Origin: Pseudomonadota bacterium
GTDB taxonomy: Bacteria; Pseudomonadota; Alphaproteobacteria; UBA2136; JASBTF01
Direction of reading: 5' to 3'
Length of the DNA stretch: 49,217 nucleotides
NCBI GenBank assembly: GCA_030148545.1
Contig: JASBTF010000002.1
Coordinates: forward strand, 1-49,217
Shown: positions 24,484 through 31,895 of the stretch, piece after piece
Layout: every line of letters starts with the position of its first letter
Position numbering within the stretch: the stretch's first letter is position 1
Position numbers and translations under genes: made by a program
The notes under the pieces: generated by a model
Told to the model about the DNA's origin: nothing
What the model saw: the letters and a program-made list of their open reading frames with translations, nothing else
The model's database searches: none

Positions 24484-25380
24484 ATGAGCAACACAATTAA
24501 AACCATTGGCGTAATTGGTGCCGGGCAAATGGGTGGCGGTATTGCCCATGTGGCCGCGCAAAACGGGTTTAGCGTTACAGTTATGGATATCTCGGAACCG
24601 GGGTTAGAAAAATGCGTGCAAACCATTGCCAAAAACCTTGACCGCCAGGTGAGTAAGGACAAAATCACCGCTAAAGATAAAGAATCCACACTGAGTAACA
24701 TTAGCACCACTACCAAAATGAGTAGCCTGAAGGATTGCGACTTGGTGATTGAAGCGGCGACCGAGAACGAGGAAGTGAAAAAGAAAATCTTCACCGAGCT
24801 GGATGGTATTTTAAAGCCGGAGGGGATGATTGCGTCGAATACCTCATCTATCTCCATTACCCGTTTGGCGGCTGCAACAGAGCGCCCTGAGCAATTTATT
24901 GGCATGCACTTTATGAACCCCGTGCCAATGATGAAACTGGTAGAGATTATTCGCGGCCTTGCTACCAGCGAAGCCACTTTTAAAGCTGTCGCAACTCTAG
25001 CCGCGCTGATGAACAAAACAGTTGCCACTAGCGAGGATGTACCGGGCTTTATTGTAAACCGCCTACTCCTCCCCATGCTGAACGAGGCCTGTTTTGCGCT
25101 ACAAAACGGCGTGGCTGATGTAGAAAGTATTGATACCGCTCTACAACTTGGTGCTGGCCACCCAATGGGCCCACTTACCTTGGCCGACTTTATTGGGCTG
25201 GACACCTGCCTTGCCATTATGCGCGTGCTACACACCGAACTAGGCGACCCAAAATATCGCCCTTGCCCGCTATTGGTGAAGTATGTAGATGCCGGTTGGT
25301 TGGGTAAAAAATCCGGCAAAGGGTTTTACGACTACAGCGCCGCACAGCCTGTGCCGAGCAAACTGCCTAAAGCGGCATAG
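24484..25380 (+). CDS. 3-hydroxybutyryl-CoA dehydrogenase
   Basis: NAD(P)-dependent oxidoreductase acting on (S)-3-hydroxyacyl-CoA in short-chain fatty-acid or butanoate metabolism. The N-terminal Rossmann motif is GAGQMGGGIA; then come VIEAATEN, SNTSSISI and the catalytic H in GMHFMNPVPMM (Ser and His of the family), followed by E in KLVEII. The C-terminal helical domain has PGFIVNRLLLPMLNEA and GHPMGPLTLADFIGLD. Length 298 aa is normal for HBDH/PaaH. I start at ATG 24484; a TTG two codons upstream is the alternative. No beta-oxidation partner is adjacent, so the pathway is not fixed by context. Confidence 0.93.
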   Translation: MSNTIKTIGVIGAGQMGGGIAHVAAQNGFSVTVMDISEPGLEKCVQTIAKNLDRQVSKDKITAKDKESTLSNISTTTKMSSLKDCDLVIEAATENEEVKKKIFTELDGILKPEGMIASNTSSISITRLAAATERPEQFIGMHFMNPVPMMKLVEIIRGLATSEATFKAVATLAALMNKTVATSEDVPGFIVNRLLLPMLNEACFALQNGVADVESIDTALQLGAGHPMGPLTLADFIGLDTCLAIMRVLHTELGDPKYRPCPLLVKYVDAGWLGKKSGKGFYDYSAAQPVPSKLPKAA

Positions 25381-25394
25381 GTGACATTAATTAC

Positions 25395-25418
25395 AAAAGG
25401 CCCTACGGGGCCTTTTTT
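25395..25418 (+). terminator. Rho-independent terminator after HBDH gene
   Basis: AAAAGGCCC, loop TACG, then GGGCC and six T follow the stop by 14 bases. Confidence 0.87.
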
Positions 25419-25432
25419 GTTATAGTACACCC

Positions 25433-26170
25433 ATGTCCAATCGTTTAGAAACCCTTGTTGCTGCCATTCAATCTGCGGATATGGTGTTTTTTCATGCGCC
25501 AATTTGGAAGGTAAGTGCTGATGAAAAACTTACAGCTGTAAGCCATGAAATTGGTGCAATGCCTAAACAGCCAGTGGATAACTTAGGTCTTGCTTATACT
25601 GAATTGAATGATTCTGCTCAACGCCATGTGCATATTGATTTATTGAAAATATTATTGGATGAATCCAAACGGTTTGCACAACCAAACACCATTAACACCA
25701 CACCACAAGTATGGAACGATAATAACCTGCACCAGCAGATGTTGGATACGCTGGCAGAATACGCACCAACTCTACAACAGCAGGTTACGCTAGAACTCAC
25801 CGAACATGACACACTAACCGATAAGGCTTTAGCATTACTTGGAGAGCTAGATTGGCAATGGGCAATTGATGATGTGGGCAGCCTAGCACATGCCGATTGG
25901 GGATACTTGGAAACACTATGCCAAGTATTAAAACCCACAAAATTTAAGCTGGATGGCAAGCCCACATGGCATGATAACCACCAACAAATGGAACATGATG
26001 TACGTACGTATTTTGACCATTTCACCCCACTGCTACCTGAAAATAGTAGCTTTGTGTTAGAAGGTTTTCCATTTAATGGCGGCACACATAAACAGCCCAA
26101 CCCCGAAATTGCCCCCCTATTGGCTCAGCTGCAACAACACACTACCAAACCTGTTTACGGACAGGTGTAA
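25433..26170 (+). CDS. Degenerate EAL-like protein
   Basis: A 245-residue soluble protein whose middle and end resemble an EAL phosphodiesterase fold without the full active site. VTLELTEHDTL corresponds to the ELTE strand and WAIDDVGSL to the DDFG(T) motif. TKFKLDGKP corresponds to the K-x-D strand and SFVLEGFPFNGG to the AEGVE region. I do not see a clear E-A/V-L motif at the start, where SADMVFFHAPIWKV may occupy its place. Loss of active-site residues would imply a c-di-GMP-binding or protein-interaction role rather than hydrolysis. The start ATG lies only about 15 bases after the upstream terminator, so its promoter must overlap the preceding terminator region. A remote EAL similarity by eye is tentative. 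Confidence 0.6.
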   Translation: MSNRLETLVAAIQSADMVFFHAPIWKVSADEKLTAVSHEIGAMPKQPVDNLGLAYTELNDSAQRHVHIDLLKILLDESKRFAQPNTINTTPQVWNDNNLHQQMLDTLAEYAPTLQQQVTLELTEHDTLTDKALALLGELDWQWAIDDVGSLAHADWGYLETLCQVLKPTKFKLDGKPTWHDNHQQMEHDVRTYFDHFTPLLPENSSFVLEGFPFNGGTHKQPNPEIAPLLAQLQQHTTKPVYGQV

Positions 26171-26218
26171 TAGCACAGGTTTTTTGCTCCAAACAGCAGT
26201 TTCCGCTATGCTTTGGCC

Positions 26219-28069
26219 ATGCACAGTAACCCCGGGCTGATTTTTTTAACGTTGTTGGTACTTTTGCTCTACACACTTGTGGGGCGCTTGGTAACCGCAC
26301 ATGCGGGTGACCGTGCCCACAGCACCACGCCATTTATTAGCTTGCTCGCTGGACTAGGTTTATGGAGCTTGTTTTGGCTGTTTTTAGGTGGCTTTGTTGG
26401 CGCGAGCTATAACCTAGTATTTCTGCTCTTTGTTGGAGGTGGGTTGGCCTTGGTGTTGGGTATGTTCCGCGTGTTTTATATTGATGCCGAGGCCGAACAC
26501 TACTTTACCCAACCGTTTATGGGTCTACTAATTTTACTACCACTACTGCTGTGGGCTAGCAGCAGTTTGCCGCATTTACCAAGCGACACCACACTCACAC
26601 TTAAACATGGCTTAGCTTTACTCACCAACAATGGTTTTACCAACCTGCACAACCTTGGCCAATTTGCCGAGGCACCAAACAGCACGCCATTAGGCCATAT
26701 TTGGGCACTCACCCCGCTTGCTATTGTGCTGCCAAGCCTGCCGCATGCTATTTGGCCTATTGCACAAGTGGTATTGCTGGTTATTACCGCTGGCGCACTG
26801 CTACAGGCTGGTGGCCTTAAGCTGAAGTGGTCTAACCTGCCGTTGCTTACTGGCGCGGCACTGTTGGGTGTACTGGCGCTTAATCCATTTTTTAGTGTAG
26901 AGCTATTATTCTCCAGCTCACCCCACCTGTGGGTAGCTGCGGCCGTACTGGCACTTGCCCTACCGGTGATTGACCCACACCCTCTGCCACGCGGCCTTGC
27001 CACACTACCTAGTGCACTGGTGGCTTGCTGGCTTACCGTGCTGCACCCTGCTGGGCTGTTTTTGGCAGGAATTATTCTGGCATGGTGGTTGGTGCGTTTG
27101 GTGCTAGAGTCCGCCAATACATTACGGTTGAAGGATATTTTTGGCCTTAGCCTACTGGTATGTTTACCGCTTATAACATGGCTGCTGTGGCGTATTACGC
27201 TCAGCAACACTGGTGTGGAGCCCCTATGGCCAACTTGGGTTTGGTTTAGTACCACCACAACCAGTGCTGCTGGCCAGCTGATTTACCTGCTGCTGGACCG
27301 CCCGCTTGCTAGTGCGCTCACCATTACCATACTCGCCAATGCCGCCCGCCAGCTGATTGCCCATGGGCCTATTGCCTTCTTTACCCGCATGACCCCACAA
27401 ACCCTGCCAGCCGCACTGGTTGTTGTGTATCTGTTTGGTATTGCAAGCCAGCTGGGTAGTGGCGGTACAGGTAAGGATTTAGAGCTCGGGCTCATCCACC
27501 TACAGTTTGTGCTACTACTCCCACTGTGGCAACTGACCCGTACTTTATGGCGCCATTTTGGGTTTGAGCAACAAGGCTTCCGCCACCCGTGGCTCATTGG
27601 TGTGGCTCTATTAGCGTTAGTAATTGGCCATGTATGGCTGCAACGTGGCCACTGGCCATTACCACCCACGGCCGAGCAAATTCACGTACAAAAAGTAGGC
27701 ACGGTGCTACGCCGCCAACTGCCAGGCGGGCAGGCAGTTGCCGTGCTCGACCAACCTCAATCACACGGGCAAGCCGCGCATATTCTACGTTATCACTTAG
27801 TTGCTCATACACCTGTGGTGGATATTTCCCCCGTATGGCACAGCACCACCCCCACCCGTGGTGGCCTGCACCAAGCCTTGCGTGAAAGTAAGCTGAAATA
27901 CCTGTGGCTCCACGCGCCAGATGCCCAACAACAACGCTTGCTCAACAGCAGCTTGCAACCCAACCGCAGCTATTTGTTTGAAGTAACCGAGCAAGGCTTA
28001 CACCTACAAACCACCTACCCACACCCCGCTTACACCACCGTGCAACCCACACAGTGGCGCTACCCGTAA
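26219..28069 (+). CDS. Polytopic membrane protein with C-terminal extracytoplasmic domain, unknown
   Basis: A 616-residue integral membrane protein. I count roughly eleven or twelve hydrophobic helices (about 6-24, 38-58, 62-86, 100-118, 160-176, 182-200, 212-232, 240-270, 286-304, 318-345, 400-440 and 462-482). A soluble tail of about 130 residues follows (HVQKVGTVLRRQLPGGQAVAVLDQP...). The topology, many helices then a soluble C-terminal domain, recalls GT-C glycosyltransferases or related polymer-modifying enzymes. I see no diagnostic acidic loop motif, so the class is a guess. ATG 26219 is preferred over a TTG two codons upstream. It follows the EAL-like gene closely and precedes the small lipoprotein gene by 18 bases. 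Confidence 0.7.
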   Translation: MHSNPGLIFLTLLVLLLYTLVGRLVTAHAGDRAHSTTPFISLLAGLGLWSLFWLFLGGFVGASYNLVFLLFVGGGLALVLGMFRVFYIDAEAEHYFTQPFMGLLILLPLLLWASSSLPHLPSDTTLTLKHGLALLTNNGFTNLHNLGQFAEAPNSTPLGHIWALTPLAIVLPSLPHAIWPIAQVVLLVITAGALLQAGGLKLKWSNLPLLTGAALLGVLALNPFFSVELLFSSSPHLWVAAAVLALALPVIDPHPLPRGLATLPSALVACWLTVLHPAGLFLAGIILAWWLVRLVLESANTLRLKDIFGLSLLVCLPLITWLLWRITLSNTGVEPLWPTWVWFSTTTTSAAGQLIYLLLDRPLASALTITILANAARQLIAHGPIAFFTRMTPQTLPAALVVVYLFGIASQLGSGGTGKDLELGLIHLQFVLLLPLWQLTRTLWRHFGFEQQGFRHPWLIGVALLALVIGHVWLQRGHWPLPPTAEQIHVQKVGTVLRRQLPGGQAVAVLDQPQSHGQAAHILRYHLVAHTPVVDISPVWHSTTPTRGGLHQALRESKLKYLWLHAPDAQQQRLLNSSLQPNRSYLFEVTEQGLHLQTTYPHPAYTTVQPTQWRYP

Positions 28070-28087
28070 ACGAATAAGGAAATTATA

Positions 28088-28198
28088 ATGCAAAAAATTC
28101 TACTACTTACACTTATCGCTCTTACCCTCACAGCTTGTGGCCAGCGCGTGCCCGTGCAACCCCCTGCCGACCAAGTTGAAGACAGCAGCGCGTACTAG
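28088..28198 (+). CDS. 36-residue lipoprotein, LptM-like
   Basis: A short frame, ATG 28088 to TAG 28198, encodes MQKILLLTLIALTLTACGQR then VPVQPPADQ and an acidic tail. It has a textbook signal-peptidase II lipobox (LTAC, Cys17) after a hydrophobic stretch, and CG-Q-x-x-P-V-x-x-P matches the start of the mature part of small LptM/YifL lipoproteins (CG...GPLY.PP). LptM in E. coli helps LptDE mature. The usual lysA neighbour is absent, so the match is tentative. An AAGGAAATTATA ribosome region precedes it. It sits 18 bases after the polytopic membrane gene and is likely co-transcribed with it. Confidence 0.7.
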   Translation: MQKILLLTLIALTLTACGQRVPVQPPADQVEDSSAY

Positions 28199-28208
28199 GT
28201 ATAACTTC

Positions 28209-28291
28209 GGAGTCAGCAAAGCTGCTCCTTGCTACTAGGAAGTATCCTGGACCTCCGCCAACCAAGTCACTCCGTGACCTTGGGATGGCGG
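28209..28291 (+). repeat. Three-hairpin intergenic repeat, copy 4 (diverged stems)
   Basis: Hairpin a 28209-28228 (GGAG/CTCC outer, CAGC AAA GCTG inner), hairpin b about 28235-28250 (CTAGGA/TCCTGG), hairpin c 28255-28291 (CCGCCA/TGGCGG outer, A opposite GA, CCAAGTCAC/GTGAC-C-TTGG inner, loop TCC). Order and internal-loop geometry equal copies 1-3 while nearly every stem base differs, so pairing is kept by compensating changes. Confidence 0.8.
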
Positions 28292-28340
28292 CCCACTAAC
28301 CATCAATTTACAAAATTTACCTCGAGCAAACCAACTCTCT

Positions 28341-28367
28341 GAATAGGTAGATTTGCTGTATTTAGGG
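28341..28367 (+). repeat. 27-base direct repeat, copy A
   Basis: Sequence beginning GAATAGGTAGATTTGCTG and ending TATTTAGGG matches 37126-37152 at 25 of 27 positions. In both places it lies 12-17 bases before a long intergenic hairpin, so it may be the border of a repeated unit. Confidence 0.7.
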
Positions 28368-28383
28368 AAGTTGTGCGTGCCTT

Positions 28384-28465
28384 CGTGGTCCCCAGCTCGC
28401 GTAAGCGAGTGGGTCCACGCGGTTCCAAGGTGCCCTTGGCAGCAAGGGGTAACTTTGCTAGCCCC
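28384..28465 (-). repeat. Three-hairpin intergenic repeat, copy 5 (reverse orientation)
   Basis: Read on the minus strand: hairpin a 28446-28465 (GGGG/CCCC, inner loop with GCAAAG), hairpin b 28425-28439 (CCAAGG/CCTTGG), hairpin c 28384-28419 (CGTGG/CCACG outer, A opposite GA, CCCACTCGC/GCGAG-C-TGGG inner, loop TTAC). With copy 4 it forms an inverted pair in one gap, like bacterial interspersed mosaic elements. Confidence 0.8.
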
Positions 28466-28480
28466 GACGCTGTATCAAAA

Positions 28481-29146
28481 TCACTCGAAAAACTCAGCCT
28501 TGAATTCAGAAATACGAGAAAGATCTGGGTTGTAGAATCGGGCTTTCCACGCTGTTTCTTGGCCGGGGTCAAGCTCAGTGAGCATAACTTGCGCTGGCCA
28601 GAAATCCAGCAGCACGCCACGTTCGTCACGCAGGCTTACGCGTACTTCTGGTACACGTACTTGTACTTGGCTGGTGTTGGTTACTGTACCTTCAAAAATC
28701 AATACTGGTAGGGCGCCACCATCATCAATACGACGGGAGATATCACCCATACGCAAACCTGTAGCTGTCACCGGTTGTGGTTGAATGGCCGCCACAGGCA
28801 AGCCAACCGTGCGCGCACCTGCCACAGGCAAGCTAGGTAAGCTCACATTACCTTGTAGTACCAAAAAGCCGGCGCTGCCAATCAACATCAATAATACTAG
28901 CACACCGCCAAACACCATCATAAAGCGCTGCTTACCGGCTGATTTTTCAGCAGCTACAGCTGCGGCATCGGTGTCTTTGCTTTCTTGCTCGGGTGGTAGT
29001 GGTGGTACAGAGCCATCTTCAGATTCTAGCGGTTTTTGGAACCAGCTCTCGCTACAATTGGTGCAACGTACTGTACGCCCCTCGGGCCCAATTTGAGCAG
29101 GGGTCAAGTTATAACGGCTATTACAGTTCGGGCACGATACAATCAT
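28481..29146 (-). CDS. MJ0042-type zinc-ribbon / DUF3426 membrane protein
   Basis: A 221-residue protein: N-terminal zinc ribbon with CPNCNSRYNL and VRCTNCSESWFQK (two CxxC pairs), an acidic spacer, a single TM helix (about 75-97), then an extracytoplasmic DUF3426-like beta-sandwich (VLIFEGTVTN, VRVPEVRVSLRDE, FYNPDLSRI). In alphaproteobacteria this gene typically sits just upstream of ftsE. Here it lies nearby but on the opposite strand, with another gene between. Function is unknown; linkage to ftsEX suggests an envelope or division role. ATG 29146. Confidence 0.87.
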   Translation of the reverse strand: MIVSCPNCNSRYNLTPAQIGPEGRTVRCTNCSESWFQKPLESEDGSVPPLPPEQESKDTDAAAVAAEKSAGKQRFMMVFGGVLVLLMLIGSAGFLVLQGNVSLPSLPVAGARTVGLPVAAIQPQPVTATGLRMGDISRRIDDGGALPVLIFEGTVTNTSQVQVRVPEVRVSLRDERGVLLDFWPAQVMLTELDPGQETAWKARFYNPDLSRISEFKAEFFE

Positions 29147-29210
29147 TCAAGCCGCACTATGCCATAAGCGACTCAAACAAGGCTACAGTTAATTGATTGA
29201 AAAGGTGTAT

Positions 29211-29717
29211 CTACTCAAGTTCGATGTAGCGCATACCGCGTGGCGCACCTGGCTTTACCTTAACACGGCGGTTGCCAGTATGTGTGCCAGATGAAGGCAC
29301 GTTGGTATACGTAGGGCGCGGCGCTACATAGCCTACACCACCAGTTTCGTTCGGTAATTGTGGTGTCACAAAACCTCTGCTCACGCCACCTGACTCATTA
29401 GGTAGGCGCGGCGATAGCGTGTGCCGCTCCACACCACGTGTTTCATTTGGCAAACGCGGTGAAGGATCACGCTGATATGGCAAACCATCTAGGCCGGGAT
29501 TGTTTTTATTACCTGCAGGCAGTGGGCGCTGTACAGGTGTTGGTGGTTTAGTAAACTGATTTGGGTTGGTAACGCGCAGCATTTCTAGCTGAGCAGGTGT
29601 GAGCTGGCCACGAAAATCGCGCATGCTCTCATCATCAATACTATTAAATTGCTGTGGCTCTACCGCTTGTGCGGTTAAACTCAGGCCCAACAACAGTAAA
29701 CATATTCTCATCACCAT
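29211..29717 (-). CDS. Exported protein with PRLPNE tandem repeats
   Basis: 168 aa (start ATG 29717 or, more likely, ATG 29711 directly before the signal peptide MRICLLLLGLSLTAQA). The mature protein is hydrophilic and rich in P, N, G and R. Between about 87 and 140 there are three repeats of about 20 residues with the core P-R/Q-LPNE-T/S-x-GV (PRLPNETRGV, PRLPNESGGV, PQLPNETGGV). An early segment, LTPAQLEMLRVTNP, could be a helix. No family recognised and no cysteines in the mature part. It sits between the zinc-ribbon gene and ftsE, so an envelope role is plausible but not shown. Confidence 0.72.
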   Translation of the reverse strand: MVMRICLLLLGLSLTAQAVEPQQFNSIDDESMRDFRGQLTPAQLEMLRVTNPNQFTKPPTPVQRPLPAGNKNNPGLDGLPYQRDPSPRLPNETRGVERHTLSPRLPNESGGVSRGFVTPQLPNETGGVGYVAPRPTYTNVPSSGTHTGNRRVKVKPGAPRGMRYIELE

Positions 29718-29794
29718 GATTTATCATATAGGGCGCAGTACTGTTTTTTCAAGTGCCTCTTGCGTGATTTGGTGGTTAATCATACGATGCGGCA

Positions 29795-30451
29795 ATGATC
29801 CGCTTCGACAATGTTGTATTTCAATACCCTGGTGCCAGCACACCAGCGGTGGATCGTATCTCGTTTGAGCTTGCACCCGGCACATTCCATTTTTTGTGTG
29901 GCCCAAGCGGTGCTGGTAAAACCACTTTATTCCGCATGATGTACCTAGACTTGCAGCCTACGGGTGGCAGCATTACGGCATTTAACAAAAGTGGGCGCCG
30001 TTTTTCCCGCACTGAAGTTGCCATTCTGCGCCGTAAGATGGGCATTGTGTTCCAAGATTACCGCCTACTGCCGCACCTTACTGTGCAGGAAAATGTGGAG
30101 ATTCCGCTCACCCTGCATGGCCAACCAAGCGCTGCACAGCTCAAAGCCGTAAAAGAAATTTTAGAGTGGGTTGGTTTGGGTCATAAACTTAAAGCCATGC
30201 CGGCCGAGCTATCGGGCGGAGAACAACAGCGTGTAGCTATTGCTCGTGCGGTGGTGAATCGTCCAAAATTCCTCATTGCTGATGAGCCAACAGGTAACGT
30301 GGACGCCCTTATGGGTCGTAAAATTATGCACCTATTTACCGAGCTGCATAAACATGGCACCACCGTGCTGGTTGCCACACACGACCGCGAATTGGTGAAA
30401 AACTTTGGGTTCCCAACCCTGTACCTCGAAAATGGGAAGTTAAAAGTATGA
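29795..30451 (+). CDS. ftsE: Cell-division ATP-binding protein FtsE
   Basis: ATPase of the FtsEX complex, which activates peptidoglycan hydrolases at the septum. Walker A GPSGAGKT (36-43), Q-loop [13 protein letters not shown], signature [16 protein letters not shown], Walker [13 protein letters not shown], and H-loop ATHDRELV are all present. 218 aa is typical of FtsE. The frame overlaps ftsX by four bases (ATGA), a classic coupled arrangement. The start ATG follows a region shared with the divergent PRLPNE gene. Confidence 0.95.
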   Translation: MIRFDNVVFQYPGASTPAVDRISFELAPGTFHFLCGPSGAGKTTLFRMMYLDLQPTGGSITAFNKSGRRFSRTEVAILRRKMGIVFQDYRLLPHLTVQENVEIPLTLHGQPSAAQLKAVKEILEWVGLGHKLKAMPAELSGGEQQRVAIARAVVNRPKFLIADEPTGNVDALMGRKIMHLFTELHKHGTTVLVATHDRELVKNFGFPTLYLENGKLKV

Positions 30452-31290
30452 GCATTGCAACCGTAGCCCGCAAAGCGCTTTCGCTACAGAAAGACCCGGT
30501 TTTCCGCCTACTGGTGGTGATGACCGCACTGCTCGGCTGGGTGACCGCCATGGGCTTGGGCGGGCTAGTCATGCTACAACAAACCTACCAAAGCTGGGAG
30601 CTGAACCAAGCGAGCCAATTTAGCGTGTACCTACGTAGCGATGCCAGCGCACAAACCATGGCCAATCTGGTTGTGGATTTGGAGACCCGCCGCGGTGTAG
30701 AGAAAGTGGAAAAAATGACCGATGGTGCCGTAACCGCACTGCTTACCCCCTTACTGGGCGACGATGTACAAAAACAGCCACTGCCACAAGTGTTTAACCT
30801 AACCCTACACAGCACGGCCGACCGCGACGCCCTACGCAACCGCGTCTTGCAGGATTTTCCTACCGCTGAGTTTGACGATGGCAACCAGCTGGTGGCCGAT
30901 GTAGGTGCCCTAGTACGTGCCGTACAATGGGCTGCAGCGGCCTTGGTTACTATTTTGCTGCTCATTATGGGATTATTGGTGGCACTCACCGTGCGTGCTG
31001 GGTTACGTGGGCAAAAACGTAGTTTGTCTATTATGCAATACGTTGGCGCGACCGACAGCTTTTTGGAGTTGATTGTAGTACGCCAAGTGCTATGGCGTAG
31101 CCTGCTTGGTTGGGTGGGGGCGTTGTTGCTTATTGCTGTTTCCTGCGCAGCGTTGTGGAGCAGTGGTATATTAGCTGGTGCACTGTTTAACCCCCTACTG
31201 CTTGCCACCGTGGCGCTGGGGCCATTGCTACTTACCCTCACCACGCTGATTGTTTCTTGGACCACCGCCGGTTGGGTCATCCGCAAATAA
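30448..31290 (+). CDS. ftsX: Cell-division protein FtsX
   Basis: Membrane partner of FtsE. Four TM helices are visible (about 20-42, 152-178, 205-228 and 248-272) with a long extracytoplasmic loop after TM1 (about 45-150). The loop carries the conserved [16 protein letters not shown] segment and a V-EKM pattern. The stretch [28 protein letters not shown], interrupted by helices, is the usual FtsX cytoplasmic loop. 280 aa. Translation is coupled to ftsE by ATGA overlap. Confidence 0.93.
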   Translation: MSIATVARKALSLQKDPVFRLLVVMTALLGWVTAMGLGGLVMLQQTYQSWELNQASQFSVYLRSDASAQTMANLVVDLETRRGVEKVEKMTDGAVTALLTPLLGDDVQKQPLPQVFNLTLHSTADRDALRNRVLQDFPTAEFDDGNQLVADVGALVRAVQWAAAALVTILLLIMGLLVALTVRAGLRGQKRSLSIMQYVGATDSFLELIVVRQVLWRSLLGWVGALLLIAVSCAALWSSGILAGALFNPLLLATVALGPLLLTLTTLIVSWTTAGWVIRK

Positions 31291-31307
31291 CCTGCTATAC
31301 TCCACCC

Positions 31308-31847
31308 GTGTTACGCACAGGATTAAAAATAATAACACTTGCGCTTGGCCTGTATTTGGCTGGTTTTGCTGTGTATTTCTTCACCCTACCAGCTGCTGGT
31401 AGCGCGCTACGCCCTGCAGAGGTCAGCAAACTTGCCGTGTTTACTGGCGGCAGTAAACGCATTGGCTATGGGGTGCAGCTGGCGGCACAAACACCGCACA
31501 CACCACTACTTATTACTGGTATCCACCCTTCTGTAAGCAACAATACACTCGCCCAGCGCTATGGTCTAGTACTAGGCGCATCCCCCGCCGTTACGCTAGA
31601 CCGCACCGCCACCACCACCCGCGAGAATATTGCCGTGCTACAAAATTGGTCGGCTGATAGCTCGGCCACCATTGGCGTGATTACCGCCCACTACCATGCA
31701 CCACGTGTGCGCGCCTTATTGCAGCAAGTAGCACCACAGCTGGCGCCTAGCGTGCTTATTCTCCCCGTTGTGCCCGACCATGTGCCGCTACACTTTTATG
31801 TACGTGAATATACCAAACTGTTGTTTGCTGCCGCAGGGCTGGTGTAA
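31308..31847 (+). CDS. YdcF-like DUF218 membrane protein
   Basis: A single N-terminal TM helix (about 5-25) followed by a DUF218 domain: AVFTGGSKRIGYGVQLA, PLLITGI, RTATTTRENIA and TAHYHAPRVRALLQQ. 179 aa from GTG 31308; an earlier in-frame start inside ftsX would create an overlap and is less likely. In many alphaproteobacteria this gene follows ftsX and precedes plsC. plsC is missing here. DUF218 proteins (SanA, ElyC, YdcF) affect envelope carrier-lipid metabolism; the exact reaction here is unknown. Confidence 0.82.
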   Translation: MLRTGLKIITLALGLYLAGFAVYFFTLPAAGSALRPAEVSKLAVFTGGSKRIGYGVQLAAQTPHTPLLITGIHPSVSNNTLAQRYGLVLGASPAVTLDRTATTTRENIAVLQNWSADSSATIGVITAHYHAPRVRALLQQVAPQLAPSVLILPVVPDHVPLHFYVREYTKLLFAAAGLV

Positions 31848-31895
31848 GCTACAGTTAATAAGCAACCCCATAAGGGTAAAGAACAAGAAACCGGA

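Noticed and set aside
24399-25319. 306-residue minus-strand open frame opposite the HBDH gene
   Set aside because: Antisense to a clearly conserved dehydrogenase; composition is Ser-rich shadow sequence without domains.
26500-27258. 252-residue minus-strand frame opposite the polytopic membrane protein
   Set aside because: Shadow of a long gene; no motif or ribosome site.
5213-28465. Repeated structured segments as a CRISPR array
   Set aside because: Copies are isolated, kilobases apart, in both orientations and with diverged stems; no regular spacers.
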